A stretch of DNA of 64,000 bases from an uncultured Eubacteriales bacterium (GCA_949289635.1 CASEOS010000011.1:36664-100663); one strand, 5' to 3'; counted from the first letter of the stretch, positions 43,662-53,504 are shown. Translations and numbers: made by a program. The notes: generated by a model not told the origin, from the letters alone.

Positions 43662-45101
43662 TTATTTTTTCAATTCTTCTAAGAACATTTGATTTAGCAT
43701 TTGTGGATTTGCTTTTCCTCTTGTTTCTTTCATGGCTTGTCCCACTAAAAATCCCAATGCTCTATCTTTTCCAGCTTTGTAGTCTGCAATTGATTGTGGA
43801 TTTGCTTCTAATACTTTTAATACGACTTCTTTGATGGCACCTTCATCAGAGATTTGTACCCATCCTTTTTCATCAATAATATCTTCTGGATCTCTTGGAT
43901 GTTCAAACATTTCTACCAATACTTTTTTCGCAATACTTGTGCTAATGGTTCCTTTATCAATTAAGATAATTAATTTTCCTAATTGTTTGCTGTCAAATGG
44001 AATTTCAATTGGTTCCATTTCTGTTTCATTTAAGATTCTTGATATATCAGATATAATCCAGTTGTTAACTGCTTTGGGATTATGACATACCTTGATAGCA
44101 CCTTCAAATAAGTCTGATAAGTATTTTGATGCTGTAATAATATTGGCATCTTTTTCTGATAATTCATATTCTTTTAAATATCTTTCTTTTCTACTTTCTG
44201 GTAATTCTGGTAATGTATTTTTAATATTTTCAATATATTCTTCTGATAATTTGATTGCCACTAAGTCTGGATCTGGGAAATATCTATAATCTTGTGCATC
44301 TTCTTTATCTCTCATAGGGAAGGTTTTTCCTGATACATCATCCCATCTTAAGGTTTCTTGTTCTACTTCTCCACCATCTTCAATAACATCTATTTGTCTA
44401 TCTATTTCATATTCAATGGCTCTTGTGATGCTTCTAAAAGAGTTCATATTTTTCATTTCTGTACGTGTTCCTAGTTTTGAATCTCCTTTTTTTCTAACAG
44501 ATACATTAACATCAGCTCTAAATGATCCTTCTTGCATTTTACAATCTGATACTTCAATATATTCTAATATAGATTTTAATCTTCTCAAATATGCTTCTAC
44601 TTCTTCACTACTTCTTAAATCTGGTTCTGAAACAATTTCAATTAGAGGTACTCCTGCTCTATTTAAATCTACTAAACTTCCTCCTGCAAATTCATCATGA
44701 TTTAGTTTCCCTGCATCTTCTTCTATATGAATTCTTGTTAATCTAATTTTTTTCTTACCTTCTTTTGTATCAATTTCTACATATCCATGCTCACATAAAG
44801 GCTGATCATATTGTGAAATTTGATATGCTTTCGGTAAGTCTGGATAGAAATAGTTTTTTCTATCATTTTTACTATTTCTAGATATCTCACAATTTGTTGC
44901 AAGTCCTGCTTTTACAGCATATTCTACAACTTTTTCATTTAATACTGGTAATGTTCCTGGCATTGCCATACAGATTGGACAAGTTTGTGTGTTAGGTGCT
45001 GCTCCAAATTTTGTTGGACATGAACAAAATATTTTTGTTTTTGTGGAAAGCTCTGCATGCACTTCTAGTCCAATAATTACTTCATAATCTTCCCTACTCA
45101 T
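43662..45101 (-). CDS. gatB: Asp-tRNA(Asn)/Glu-tRNA(Gln) amidotransferase subunit B
   Basis: A 479-aa tRNA-binding kinase subunit of GatCAB. GLEVHAELSTKTKIFCSC carries the first zinc Cys pair, NTQTCPICMAMPG the second. SFRADVNVSV and RTEMKNMNSFR are family signatures, and the C-terminal YqeY-like tail ends NPQMLNQMFLEELKK. It is separated from gatA by a GH3 gene. The stop is adjacent to the foldback element. Confidence 0.97.
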   Translation of the reverse strand: MSREDYEVIIGLEVHAELSTKTKIFCSCPTKFGAAPNTQTCPICMAMPGTLPVLNEKVVEYAVKAGLATNCEISRNSKNDRKNYFYPDLPKAYQISQYDQPLCEHGYVEIDTKEGKKKIRLTRIHIEEDAGKLNHDEFAGGSLVDLNRAGVPLIEIVSEPDLRSSEEVEAYLRRLKSILEYIEVSDCKMQEGSFRADVNVSVRKKGDSKLGTRTEMKNMNSFRSITRAIEYEIDRQIDVIEDGGEVEQETLRWDDVSGKTFPMRDKEDAQDYRYFPDPDLVAIKLSEEYIENIKNTLPELPESRKERYLKEYELSEKDANIITASKYLSDLFEGAIKVCHNPKAVNNWIISDISRILNETEMEPIEIPFDSKQLGKLIILIDKGTISTSIAKKVLVEMFEHPRDPEDIIDEKGWVQISDEGAIKEVVLKVLEANPQSIADYKAGKDRALGFLVGQAMKETRGKANPQMLNQMFLEELKK

Positions 45102-45118
45102 TTATTTTCCTCCTAAAT

Positions 45119-46330
45119 TTATTTGATAATTCCATACGCATATTTACATGCAAGTATCTTTTTTACTGATTCATTTATTCTATTTTCATCTATTTTATTG
45201 TTTTTTACTGCTGTTATAATTTCTCTTTTTTGTTTTGTAAAATCAGAAGAAATAATCATATCATTTCCTGCAATTACAGCTTGTACTGCAGCTTCTTCAT
45301 TCTTAACATATTCTTCTACTGCTTTCATTGCTAAATCATCTGTTATAATCAAACCAGTAAATTGTAAATCTTCTTTTAATATTTGATGAACCTTTTTAGA
45401 AAGAGAGGCTGGATTTTTGTCATCCATGGCTTCTACAATATTATGACTAACTAGGATAAATGGTCCTTTTGCTTCAATTCCACTTTTGAATGGTAAAAAA
45501 TCTGACTTTTCAAATGTGCTATATGGTCTTTTATCAATTGCCATTCCTGTATGTGTATCTACATTATCTCCATATCCTGGAAAATGTTTCATAGCCGAAA
45601 TCATCTTATCATTATTCATTGTCTTTATTAATTCTGAAACATAGATAGCTGTTTTTTCTGCTCCTCTTCCATATGCTCTATCATATATAAATGCATTTTT
45701 GTTTGTCGGTACATCTGCCACTGGTGTTAAATTCATATTTAAACCTATTTCTTTTAATAATTTTGATTTTTCTTTAGAATCTTCTAGTATTGCTGGTAGT
45801 TGTCCTTGTGTCCATATTTGTTGTGGAGATAAAAATTTTGTTTCTCTAAAAGCTTTATGAGAACTTACTCTAACAACGGTTCCGCCTTCTTCATCTACTC
45901 CAAGTATTAAAGGAATCTTGCTTGCTTGTTGATTTTTATTTAATTCATCTTTCATTTGTTGTTTTGTTTTATTGTCAAAATCTCTTCCAAATAAAACGTA
46001 ACCACCTGGAGCTTCATTTTTAATTTCATTTATTACATTACTTTCTGGATATCTAGCTAAAAACATTTGACCTACTTTTTCTTCCAATGTCATGCTTTTT
46101 AATATATTTTCTGCTTGATTATAATATTCTTCAAATAATTCTTTTGTTTTTTCTGTTTCTACTTGTTTTTCATTTGCTATTTGATTTGTAGATTCATTTG
46201 CTAATTGGTTGATATGTACTTGATTATTTTCACTTTGAAAATATTGATTTTCATTTAATATATTTTTTGCTATAAAAATTCCAGATATAATTGTACAAAT
46301 ACACAATAAAACTATCAGAAACTTTTTCAT
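45119..46330 (-). CDS. Secreted GH3 family beta-N-acetylhexosaminidase (NagZ-like)
   Basis: A 403-aa enzyme with an N-terminal hydrophobic anchor/signal (FLIVLLCICTIISGIFIA) and a short Asn/Gln/Glu-rich spacer. The GH3 TIM barrel shows GVDEEGGTVVR, KHFPGYGDNVDTHTG (His-Asp dyad) and the nucleophile Asp in IITDDLAM. Members hydrolyse GlcNAc-beta-1,4-anhydro- or MurNAc bonds in peptidoglycan recycling. It lies between gatA and gatB in one transcription unit. The second Met (46330) is at better spacing from AAAGGGGA. Confidence 0.9.
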   Translation of the reverse strand: MKKFLIVLLCICTIISGIFIAKNILNENQYFQSENNQVHINQLANESTNQIANEKQVETEKTKELFEEYYNQAENILKSMTLEEKVGQMFLARYPESNVINEIKNEAPGGYVLFGRDFDNKTKQQMKDELNKNQQASKIPLILGVDEEGGTVVRVSSHKAFRETKFLSPQQIWTQGQLPAILEDSKEKSKLLKEIGLNMNLTPVADVPTNKNAFIYDRAYGRGAEKTAIYVSELIKTMNNDKMISAMKHFPGYGDNVDTHTGMAIDKRPYSTFEKSDFLPFKSGIEAKGPFILVSHNIVEAMDDKNPASLSKKVHQILKEDLQFTGLIITDDLAMKAVEEYVKNEEAAVQAVIAGNDMIISSDFTKQKREIITAVKNNKIDENRINESVKKILACKYAYGIIK

Positions 46331-46350
46331 ATACATTCCCCTTTATCTTT

Positions 46351-47820
46351 TTATTTCTTAAATTCTGGTTGATATTTTTCTCTAAATTTCAAATCTTGTT
46401 CAAAGGTATAAGCTGCATTTAAGATGGTTTCTTCACAGAATTTATTTCCAATTAATTGCATACCTACTGGCATACCTTCTTTATCAACACCACATGGTAT
46501 AGAAATTCCTGGAAGTCCTGCAATATTTACTGAAACTGTACAAATATCTGCTAAATACATTTCCAATGGGTTATTTGATTTTGAACCAATATCAAATGCA
46601 ACTGTTGGTGATATTGGTATTAAAATGATATCATACTTTTCAAAAGCTTTATTAAATTCATTCATAACTAATGTACGTACTTGTTGTGCTTTTTTGTAAT
46701 ATGCATCATAATATCCTGATGATAATACATAAGTTCCAAGAATGATTCTTCTTTTAACCTCTGGTCCAAATCCTTCACTTCTTGATTTTTTATATAATTC
46801 TTTTAAATTTTTAAATTCTCCTGTTCTATAAGTATATCTGATTCCATCAAATCTTCCTAAGTTTGAACTAGCTTCAGCACAGGCAATAATGTAATATGAT
46901 GCTAAAGAATATTTGGCAATATCTAATGAGAATTCTTCAATTTCTGCTCCTAATTTCTTATATCTATCAATTGCTTCATATAATTTTGCTTTTACCTCTT
47001 CATTGATTCCCTCAGCATAGAATTCTTTTGGAACACCAATTTTTAATCCTTTTACATCACCTTTTAAACATTTTGTATAATCTTTTTTCTCTGTATCTAC
47101 TGATGTGGTATCTTTTTTATCATGACCCGCAATGATATTTAATAACATTGCTGCATCTCTAACATCTTTTGTAATAGGACTAATTTGATCTAATGATGAA
47201 GCAAAGGCAACTAATCCATATCTTGATACTAAACCATAAGTTGGTTTTAATCCTACTACACCACAAAATCCTGCTGGTAATCTAATAGATCCTCCTGTAT
47301 CACTACCTAATGCCCAAGGTACCATATTGCTTGCAACGGCTGCTGCACTCCCTCCTGAAGATCCTCCTGGTACTTTATTTAAATTCCATGGATTTTTTGT
47401 TGGATAAAAATAAGAATATTCTGTTGAACCTCCCATAGCAAATTCATCCATATTTAATTTTCCTAGCATAATCATATTTTCTTGATTAACTTTTTCCATA
47501 ACTGTTGCATCATATGGTGATACAAAGTTTTCTAACATCTTTGAACTACAAGTTGTTTTCACACCTTTTGTACAAATATTATCTTTAATTCCTATTGGAA
47601 TTCCTGCAAAGGCTCCTTTTACTTCACCTTTGTCTATTTTTTCTTGCATTTCTTCCGCTTTTTTAATAGCATCATCTGTTAATATTGTTACAAAAGCTTT
47701 CACATCATCTTCTTTTTCTTTGATTCTATCTGTATATGCTTTTGTAATATCTTTTATTGTTAATTCTTTACTTTTTAACTTTTCTTGTAATTCATGAACG
47801 GTTAATTCTGTAATCTCCAT
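46351..47820 (-). CDS. gatA: Asp-tRNA(Asn)/Glu-tRNA(Gln) amidotransferase subunit A
   Basis: A 489-aa amidase subunit. The Ser-cisSer-Lys triad is in GIPIGIKDN (Lys), [12 protein letters not shown] and [16 protein letters not shown]. It yields ammonia for amidation on GatB. It starts four bases after the HAD nucleotidase gene ends and is followed by the GH3 gene at 21 bp. Confidence 0.97.
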   Translation of the reverse strand: MEITELTVHELQEKLKSKELTIKDITKAYTDRIKEKEDDVKAFVTILTDDAIKKAEEMQEKIDKGEVKGAFAGIPIGIKDNICTKGVKTTCSSKMLENFVSPYDATVMEKVNQENMIMLGKLNMDEFAMGGSTEYSYFYPTKNPWNLNKVPGGSSGGSAAAVASNMVPWALGSDTGGSIRLPAGFCGVVGLKPTYGLVSRYGLVAFASSLDQISPITKDVRDAAMLLNIIAGHDKKDTTSVDTEKKDYTKCLKGDVKGLKIGVPKEFYAEGINEEVKAKLYEAIDRYKKLGAEIEEFSLDIAKYSLASYYIIACAEASSNLGRFDGIRYTYRTGEFKNLKELYKKSRSEGFGPEVKRRIILGTYVLSSGYYDAYYKKAQQVRTLVMNEFNKAFEKYDIILIPISPTVAFDIGSKSNNPLEMYLADICTVSVNIAGLPGISIPCGVDKEGMPVGMQLIGNKFCEETILNAAYTFEQDLKFREKYQPEFKK

Positions 47821-47823
47821 GTG

Positions 47824-48429
47824 TTAATCCTCCTCTTTAATCTTTTTATAGTTTTCTATTTTTTGATATAGACTTGTCCAAGAATTTACTCTTTCTACTT
47901 GTTCATTATTAAAATCTTTATTAAGTGTTGAATCCATTATATATGTCTTAATTCCTGCATTTATCATTTCTGTACAATGTTTTATACTATCATCAATAAA
48001 TATATCTATCTGTTTCTTTTTGGCTACTGCTACTTTATCTTGAGAATTTAGAATTAATTCATCATATAAGATATGGTTCTTCTTCAACCAATTATTTGTT
48101 AATTCCTCTACATCAAATTTTTCAGACGGAAATCTTGCTGTTATCAAATAAATCTGATTTCCTTCTTCCTTTAATTTTTTTATACTTTCTATTGCATTTA
48201 TTTTAGGTTCAACATTTAACACGGCTTTTTCATAATATTTATCAAAAAATTCTTTACCTTTTCTTTTATCTTCGCCTTCAAATTTTGTTTCATACATTTG
48301 TGCTAACATATCTTCACTTGATTGTTCAACATCTTTCATAACATCATGTGTAATATATTCTTGTACATATTCCAATAATGTACTATATGTATCTGCTATT
48401 GTATCATCTATATCAATTCCTATATTCAT
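47824..48429 (-). CDS. HAD-superfamily 5'-nucleotidase-like protein (NT5C type)
   Basis: A 201-aa HAD phosphatase. The catalytic motif I is GIDIDDTIADTY; motif II is YLITARFPSE and the motif III/IV region is IDIFIDDSIKHC. The small cap and length fit the 5'(3')-deoxyribonucleotidase group. The start at 48429 follows TTAGGAGAAAGAAA. It is inserted between gatC and gatA in the same direction; any link to tRNA amidation is unknown. Confidence 0.85.
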   Translation of the reverse strand: MNIGIDIDDTIADTYSTLLEYVQEYITHDVMKDVEQSSEDMLAQMYETKFEGEDKRKGKEFFDKYYEKAVLNVEPKINAIESIKKLKEEGNQIYLITARFPSEKFDVEELTNNWLKKNHILYDELILNSQDKVAVAKKKQIDIFIDDSIKHCTEMINAGIKTYIMDSTLNKDFNNEQVERVNSWTSLYQKIENYKKIKEED

Positions 48430-48439
48430 TTTCTTTCTC

Positions 48440-48727
48440 CTAATTAATAACTTTTGGTATTTTAAACATATTTTGTTCTTCACTTGGTGCATTCATAAAT
48501 AAGGCTTTATTATCTTCAAATACCTCTACTTCATCTTTTCTAAATACATTTTTTGATTCATTAGCACCTATGGTAATATCTAAATTTTCTGTATTAGCAT
48601 TATTTACAATATTGGCAAAATCTAATATATCTTGTAAATTATCCAAATATTGTTGGACTTCATTTTCTTCCAATGTTAAATTGGCTAAATTTGCAATATG
48701 CAAAATTTCTTCTTTACTTACTTGCAT
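48440..48727 (-). CDS. gatC: Asp-tRNA(Asn)/Glu-tRNA(Gln) amidotransferase subunit C
   Basis: A 95-aa subunit that clamps GatA to GatB. VSKEEILHIANLANLTLEEN and the N-terminal helical hairpin, then FRKDEVEVF and the MFKIPKVIN C-terminus. The Met at 48727 follows AGGAGATGATTAC. It leads the unit gatC-NT5-gatA-GH3-gatB. Confidence 0.95.
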   Translation of the reverse strand: MQVSKEEILHIANLANLTLEENEVQQYLDNLQDILDFANIVNNANTENLDITIGANESKNVFRKDEVEVFEDNKALFMNAPSEEQNMFKIPKVIN

Positions 48728-48780
48728 GTAATCATCTCCTATTCTCAATTTGCTTTTTATTATATACTGAAAACCTTAAA

Positions 48781-48805
48781 AAAACAAGTCAAAACGACTT
48801 GTTTT
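48781..48805 (-). terminator. Terminator of the sortase gene
   Basis: AAAACAAGTC/GACTTGTTTT stem with minus-strand T-run. Confidence 0.75.
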
Positions 48806-48824
48806 CATATTTTTTAATTATATA

Positions 48825-49580
48825 TTAAATTGCTCTCGCTTTTACAATGACTCTTTCACTACTGTCATCTGTACAAGTAATCAATGTAATTTCTGTTCTT
48901 CCATCTGTATTTTGAGAAGTACAACTAACATCTTCTGGCATAACTGTATATTTGCTATATACTTCATATTCTACTGTGTTGTTATTCGCAAAATCTGTTA
49001 TTTGTATAATATCTCCATTTACCAAAGTTGGTACTTTACTAAAAAATCTTGTATTTCTATAATTATGTCCTACGATGCAATAATTTCCAACTGTATTAAT
49101 TTCTGGTCCGTGAAATTTTACTGGAGACATTTTTAATAATTCTGCTGTTTCCTCTTCTGAGTCTGTTTCTCCATCTAGTATTCCATATTCTATTCCTAAT
49201 TTAGGTATAACTATTTTACCATCTGTTACATATGTATAACCTGATTGTGATTGTTGTTTCGTTTTTGTTGCTGTCGGCGTTTTATTGGTATTTGGTATAA
49301 TTACTGGTGCTTCTGTTCCATCATCTGTTGTATCATTCAGTACTGCAATTAATACATCACTATCCACAACTGTATTATCTTCTTGTTCTGCTTCTGCACT
49401 TGCTAAAATATCTTGCGACATAGCTTCTGCTTTATCTCTATCATATGCTGCATATATATATACAGATATTAGTACAATTAAGAAAAATACAGATAATATG
49501 AAATTTGCTTTATATACTTTTTTCTTTCTTTTTAATTCTGGTGTTATGTATAATTTCTTTGTTACTAATATTTGATTCAT
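48825..49580 (-). CDS. Sortase
   Basis: A 251-aa membrane transpeptidase. A basic N-terminus and a TM helix (about 25-45), a Thr/Asn/Gln-rich spacer, then the sortase barrel: His in VGHNYRNTRFFS, Cys in ITLITCTDDS, and Arg in RVIVKARAI. It ligates surface proteins carrying an LPxTG-like motif to the wall. Class cannot be stated with certainty; no LPxTG substrate gene is evident nearby. The ATG at 49580 follows GGAGAGG. Confidence 0.9.
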   Translation of the reverse strand: MNQILVTKKLYITPELKRKKKVYKANFILSVFFLIVLISVYIYAAYDRDKAEAMSQDILASAEAEQEDNTVVDSDVLIAVLNDTTDDGTEAPVIIPNTNKTPTATKTKQQSQSGYTYVTDGKIVIPKLGIEYGILDGETDSEEETAELLKMSPVKFHGPEINTVGNYCIVGHNYRNTRFFSKVPTLVNGDIIQITDFANNNTVEYEVYSKYTVMPEDVSCTSQNTDGRTEITLITCTDDSSERVIVKARAI

Positions 49581-49651
49581 AAACCTCTCCATTTTATAAT
49601 AAACTTTCTATATTATTATAACATGAAAATAAGGAAAATAAAATATCTTTA

Positions 49652-49680
49652 TTGAATTTTTTTCAATTTCATTATATAAT
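49652..49680 (+). promoter_or_regulatory. Predicted tRNA-Gly promoter
   Basis: TTGAAT (49652-49657), 17-bp spacer, TATAAT (49675-49680), 10 bases before the tRNA. Confidence 0.7.
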
Positions 49681-49689
49681 ATTGTATAT

Positions 49690-49763
<74 letters not shown>

Positions 49764-49770
49764 AATTACA

Positions 49771-49808
49771 ACAACTTACAAACTATAAGGTTTGTAGGTT
49801 GTTTTTTA
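49771..49808 (+). terminator. Terminator of tRNA-Gly
   Basis: ACAAC-t-TACAAAC / GTTTGTA-g-GTTGT hairpin followed by T6. Confidence 0.75.
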
Positions 49809-49965
49809 TTGTATAATTAAAATGCTTGACATTTGTAAATACATATAAAAAGACAATACAAAACTAAATTTAAGTATTTTTTATATTGTAAACAAAAAAA
49901 TGATATGTTATGATAAAATCAAATAAAAAATTCACAGATACATAATTCTTTAAGGAGTGTTTTTT

Positions 49966-50622
49966 ATGAGTAAAGAAAATAAGAAAACATTAGAAGTATA
50001 TAAAGAAAAAGCATATTTGTATTTATCTAACAGTGTTGAACATGATAACCTTGATCCCGAAAGAGCAAAACAAAAACGCGAAAAATTAGAAAAATTAATT
50101 AGTTCAAATTTTTCATCATTACCAAGACATGCAAAAATTTTTGAAATCGGTTCTGGAGATGGATCAAACGCAAAATTTATTCAAAGTTTAGGTTTTGATA
50201 TAACAGCAAGTGATACAGCTGATGACTTTATAAGAGCTTCACAAAGTCAAGGATTAAAAACCATTAAATTTAATGCTTTAGAAGATGATTTTCCAGAAAA
50301 ATATTCTGCTGTTTTTTGTTGGAGAGTTTTTGTACATTTCACTAAAGAAGATTCTTTAAAAATTATGAAAAAAGTATATGATGCTCTTGAAGATAATGGA
50401 ATTTTCATTTTTAATGCTATAAACCGTGAAATAAAAAGCATTGATAATGAATGGGTAGATTTTGAAGGAGAATATCATATGGGAGCTGAACGTTATTATA
50501 ATTATTTTTCTCAAAGTGATTTAGACAATATAATTCAAAAAACAAATTTTGAAATCGAAGATTTTCATAAAGATGGTGGAAATGATAACAACAAATGGTT
50601 GGTATATGTTTTAAGGAAATAA
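49966..50622 (+). CDS. Class I SAM-dependent methyltransferase
   Basis: A 218-aa Rossmann-fold protein. Motif I is IFEIGSGDGSNAKFIQS (about residue 53), with SDTADDF as the acidic end of strand 2 and FCWRVFVHFTKED as motif IV. The substrate is unknown; a small-molecule or tailoring enzyme is likely. Monocistronic, between tRNA-Gly and the folate transport operon. The start at 49966 follows TAAGGAG. Confidence 0.8.
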   Translation: MSKENKKTLEVYKEKAYLYLSNSVEHDNLDPERAKQKREKLEKLISSNFSSLPRHAKIFEIGSGDGSNAKFIQSLGFDITASDTADDFIRASQSQGLKTIKFNALEDDFPEKYSAVFCWRVFVHFTKEDSLKIMKKVYDALEDNGIFIFNAINREIKSIDNEWVDFEGEYHMGAERYYNYFSQSDLDNIIQKTNFEIEDFHKDGGNDNNKWLVYVLRK

Positions 50623-50665
50623 AAATAGCTTATTCTTATCTTTTTTAGAAAATTTTGTAAAAATA

Positions 50666-50694
50666 TGTACATCCTTATAAAAATGTGATATAAT
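50666..50694 (+). promoter_or_regulatory. Predicted promoter of the folate transport operon
   Basis: TGTACA (50666-50671), 17-bp spacer, TATAAT (50689-50694). The -35 is weak. Confidence 0.5.
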
Positions 50695-50717
50695 GTGTTA
50701 CATAATTAAATATTTAG

Positions 50718-50912
50718 TTATTAGAGTAGAAAATAAATCGTTAAGACTTAGTAGACGGGAAGTTGTTACTAAGGCAAAAGTATTTTACAGTATAGGAAAT
50801 CACATTTTCTATACCAAAGAAATTTACTTGCGTATCTATTTTCGCATTCCGCTAATAAAGATTTGAAGGATTACCTCCTATTCTTTTAATGCGGAAATTA
50901 AATAGAAGGGAG
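50718..50912 (+). promoter_or_regulatory. Tetrahydrofolate (THF) riboswitch with expression platform
   Basis: The aptamer (50718-50858) starts with P1 TTATTAG paired to CTAATAA. It has the conserved AGAGTAG, CGTTAAG, ACGGGAAGTTGTTACTAAGG (P3 loop) and GCATTCCGCT. The platform contains CCTCC (50874-50878), complementary to the folT ribosome site (50905-50912). GCGGAA (50891-50896) is complementary to TTCCGC (50847-50852) in the aptamer 3' strand. Ligand binding would free CCTCC to hide the ribosome site; this mechanism is inferred. Confidence 0.88.
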
Positions 50913-50920
50913 ATTTTTTT

Positions 50921-51463
50921 ATGCGTAAAAACAAAAAAATTATTTTATCAGCTATTTTATTAGCTTTATTAATCATTTTATCAAGATTTTTATCTGTAAA
51001 AACACCCATTATAAAAATTAGCTTCAGCTTTGTTCCAACAATGCTTTGTGCCATTTGGTTAGGACCAAAATGGACTGTTTTGATAAATGTTCTAGGAGAT
51101 CTTATAGGAGCTACTTTATTTCCTTCTGGTGCTTTTTTTGCTGGTTATACTGTTAGTACTGCCATTGCTGCTTTTATCTATGGTATATTACTTTATAAAA
51201 AAGAACCAAATACCTTCACAGATAAACAGTTTATTATTCGAACAATTATATCTGTCCTTTTAGTTACTGTTATTGTAAATATGGGGTTAAATACATTGTG
51301 GACAAGCATTACTTCTGGAAAAGCTTTTATGGTATTATTTGCCACAAGAGTTGTTAATCAATTAATTATGGTACCAATTCATATAGTTGTTATTCTATTT
51401 ATCGAAAAAGTATTAAGAAAACCTTTTGATAAATATATAAGGAGTAATGATAACGATGATTAA
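50921..51463 (+). CDS. folT: ECF transporter S component for folate
   Basis: A 180-aa integral membrane protein with six helices that binds folate for an ECF transporter. The opening (SRFLSVKTPIIKISFSFVP) and GDLIGATLFPSGAFFAGYT match the FolT family, and the THF riboswitch upstream supports the substrate. Next come its own ATPase and EcfT genes. The start follows AGAAGGGAG. Confidence 0.9.
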   Translation: MRKNKKIILSAILLALLIILSRFLSVKTPIIKISFSFVPTMLCAIWLGPKWTVLINVLGDLIGATLFPSGAFFAGYTVSTAIAAFIYGILLYKKEPNTFTDKQFIIRTIISVLLVTVIVNMGLNTLWTSITSGKAFMVLFATRVVNQLIMVPIHIVVILFIEKVLRKPFDKYIRSNDNDD

Positions 51464-52280
51464 CATAGAGAATGTATCTTTTAAATATAAAAATAGTGAT
51501 TATATCTTAAAACACATAAATTTTTCTGTGAATAATGGTGAAGTTATTGCCATTGTTGGAAAAAATGGTTCAGGTAAATCCACTCTTGGAAGATTAATTG
51601 CAGGTATTACCAGATTAAAAGAAGGAACGATAACCATTGATAATATGAATACATCTAAAGATATCAAAGCTATTAGAGAAAAAGTAGGTATTGTTTTTCA
51701 AAACCCTGAAAATCAAATTATCTTTAATAATATTTATGATGAACTTTCCTTTTCTCTTAGAGGTTTAGAGCAATCTGAAATTGAAAATCGTATATCCACT
51801 TCTTTGAAACAAGTAGATATGTATGATTTTAAAAATAAAGATTTGTATGCTTTATCTTTAGGACAAAAACAAAGGATTATGATTGCAGAAATCTTGGCAA
51901 AAAATCCAAAATATATTATTTTAGATGAACCAACCACTATGATTGACAGCTATGGAAAAGAAAAAATACATGATATCATTTTAGACTTAAAACAAAAAGG
52001 ATATACAATTATTTGTATTACCAATTTGTCAGATGAAATTTTATTAGCTGATAGAACTTTGATTCTAGATAACGGAGAAATTGTAGCTGAAATAAATAAA
52101 GAAGAATTAATTGATAAATATGCTATTTTAGAAAAATATGGTATTAAATTTCCAACCTTGCTAAGCATTTTAGTAGAATTAAAAAAAGAAGGCATTGATT
52201 TACATGTATCTGATTTTTCTGTTAAAGAACTTTCAACTGCTATCAAAGAAAAATTAAATACAGAAAGGAAATCTATATGA
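51456..52280 (+). CDS. ECF transporter ATP-binding protein
   Basis: A 274-aa ABC ATPase of the EcfA type. Walker A GKNGSGKST, Q-loop VFQNPENQI, signature LSLGQKQR (a variant of LSGGQ), Walker B YIILDEPTT, and H-loop region at ITNLSDEI, where the usual His is Asn-like. Only one ATPase gene is present, so it may form a homodimer or pair with a genomic EcfA'. The start overlaps the folT end; the Met at 51456 suits the MINIENVSF family start, an earlier ATG at 51447 is possible. Confidence 0.85.
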   Translation: MINIENVSFKYKNSDYILKHINFSVNNGEVIAIVGKNGSGKSTLGRLIAGITRLKEGTITIDNMNTSKDIKAIREKVGIVFQNPENQIIFNNIYDELSFSLRGLEQSEIENRISTSLKQVDMYDFKNKDLYALSLGQKQRIMIAEILAKNPKYIILDEPTTMIDSYGKEKIHDIILDLKQKGYTIICITNLSDEILLADRTLILDNGEIVAEINKEELIDKYAILEKYGIKFPTLLSILVELKKEGIDLHVSDFSVKELSTAIKEKLNTERKSI

Positions 52281-52840
52281 AAGATGTTTTTAAATTTTTA
52301 ATGTTTATTATATATGCAACTACTATATTTTTCTTACCTAATCATATTTATATTTTAGCATGTTTTATCATAAACTTAACCATTATATTATTGTGTAAAC
52401 TTAGTTTTAAAAAAGCATTTTTGAATACATTAAAAATTGTTCCTTTTGTACTTTTCACATTTATCATTAATATTTTCTTAGATAGTTTTATATTTGCTTT
52501 ATGGATAGGAATTAAATTGATTATTGTTTGTAACAGTACATTTATATATTCTCAAACAACCACTGTTGCAAATTTGGCAAAAACAATTCGATTGCTATGT
52601 ACTCCTTTAAAACTTTTTAAAGTGAATACAGAAGAAATTGAAGTTATGGTATGTATTTCTCTATCATTACTTCCTGCCATTAGAAATGATTTAACAGAAC
52701 TAAAAAATGCTTGTAAAGCCAAAAATATAGATATCAATTTAAAGAATGCAAAATATATTTTGTCTAAATTTCTATTGTCTTTAATCAAAAGAGTGAATCA
52801 AATTGATGAGGCTATGATAGAAAAAGGATGTGACTATTAA
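52277..52840 (+). CDS. ECF transporter transmembrane T component (short)
   Basis: A 187-aa membrane protein with about four helices and a cytosolic end resembling EcfT coupling helices (TEEIEVMVCISLSLLPAI, RNDLTELKNACKAKNID). It is shorter than most EcfT proteins (about 250). It overlaps the ATPase gene by four bases (ATGA), so folT-ecfA-ecfT form one operon. The assignment is helped by context. Confidence 0.75.
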   Translation: MKDVFKFLMFIIYATTIFFLPNHIYILACFIINLTIILLCKLSFKKAFLNTLKIVPFVLFTFIINIFLDSFIFALWIGIKLIIVCNSTFIYSQTTTVANLAKTIRLLCTPLKLFKVNTEEIEVMVCISLSLLPAIRNDLTELKNACKAKNIDINLKNAKYILSKFLLSLIKRVNQIDEAMIEKGCDY

Positions 52841-52855
52841 CTGTTTAATAGTCAC
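52830..52855. terminator. Bidirectional terminator between ecfT and pnuC
   Basis: GTGACTATTAA/TTAATAGTCAC stem with a 4-base loop. It contains the ends of both convergent genes. Confidence 0.75.
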
Positions 52856-53504
52856 TTTCTTTTGCCTTTTTATTCCATTTTACAATTCCATATATATTTA
52901 ACAATAAATAACCGATAGAAACCATGAGCATCATAATAGCTCCCTCACCACCATAAACGGTAAGAATAATCCAAATCATTAAATCAATAATATTATTTGT
53001 AAGCCATACCCACCAAGCTTCTTTAAATCTTAAAATCATCAAAATAATACCACACAAATTTATACAATTAGAACTGGCATCTAACCAAGATAATTGTTGA
53101 TTCGGTATTAAATTTAACAAATATCCTAAAACAAAACTTCCTAGTACACAAGATATCGTTATAATAATAGAATTTTTCAATGTAAATTCTCTTACCAATA
53201 CATTCCTTTCTTCATCTAATGTTTTATTCCATTCTAAAAAACCTTTTATCTGTAATGGAGCAAATATACAGGTATAAAATATTGTCATTCCATATAAATG
53301 GTTTTTAAAAGATACATATGCCATTAATATATAGTTAATAAATCCCAGAATATAATTACTTCTTTTCCCTTCACCTGCCAAATAACCATTTAATAATCCT
53401 GTTAGTAATATAAGTCCACCAATAACAATATCATTAGATAAAATTCCCATTATGAGTGAAAATATGATACATATACCATATATAAAAATTTCTTTCTTAT
53501 TCAT
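52845..53504 (-). CDS. pnuC: PnuC-like nicotinamide riboside transporter
   Basis: A 219-aa membrane protein with seven hydrophobic helices. Typical PnuC features: QIKGFLEWNKTLDEE, LDASSNCINLCG, and FKEAWWVWLTNNIIDLMIW with the substrate-binding Trp/Asn cluster. Takes up nicotinamide riboside for NAD synthesis. No riboswitch is visible upstream. Substrate could also be another vitamin (thiamine, riboflavin) as in PnuT/PnuX. Confidence 0.85.
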   Translation of the reverse strand: MNKKEIFIYGICIIFSLIMGILSNDIVIGGLILLTGLLNGYLAGEGKRSNYILGFINYILMAYVSFKNHLYGMTIFYTCIFAPLQIKGFLEWNKTLDEERNVLVREFTLKNSIIITISCVLGSFVLGYLLNLIPNQQLSWLDASSNCINLCGIILMILRFKEAWWVWLTNNIIDLMIWIILTVYGGEGAIMMLMVSIGYLLLNIYGIVKWNKKAKESDY

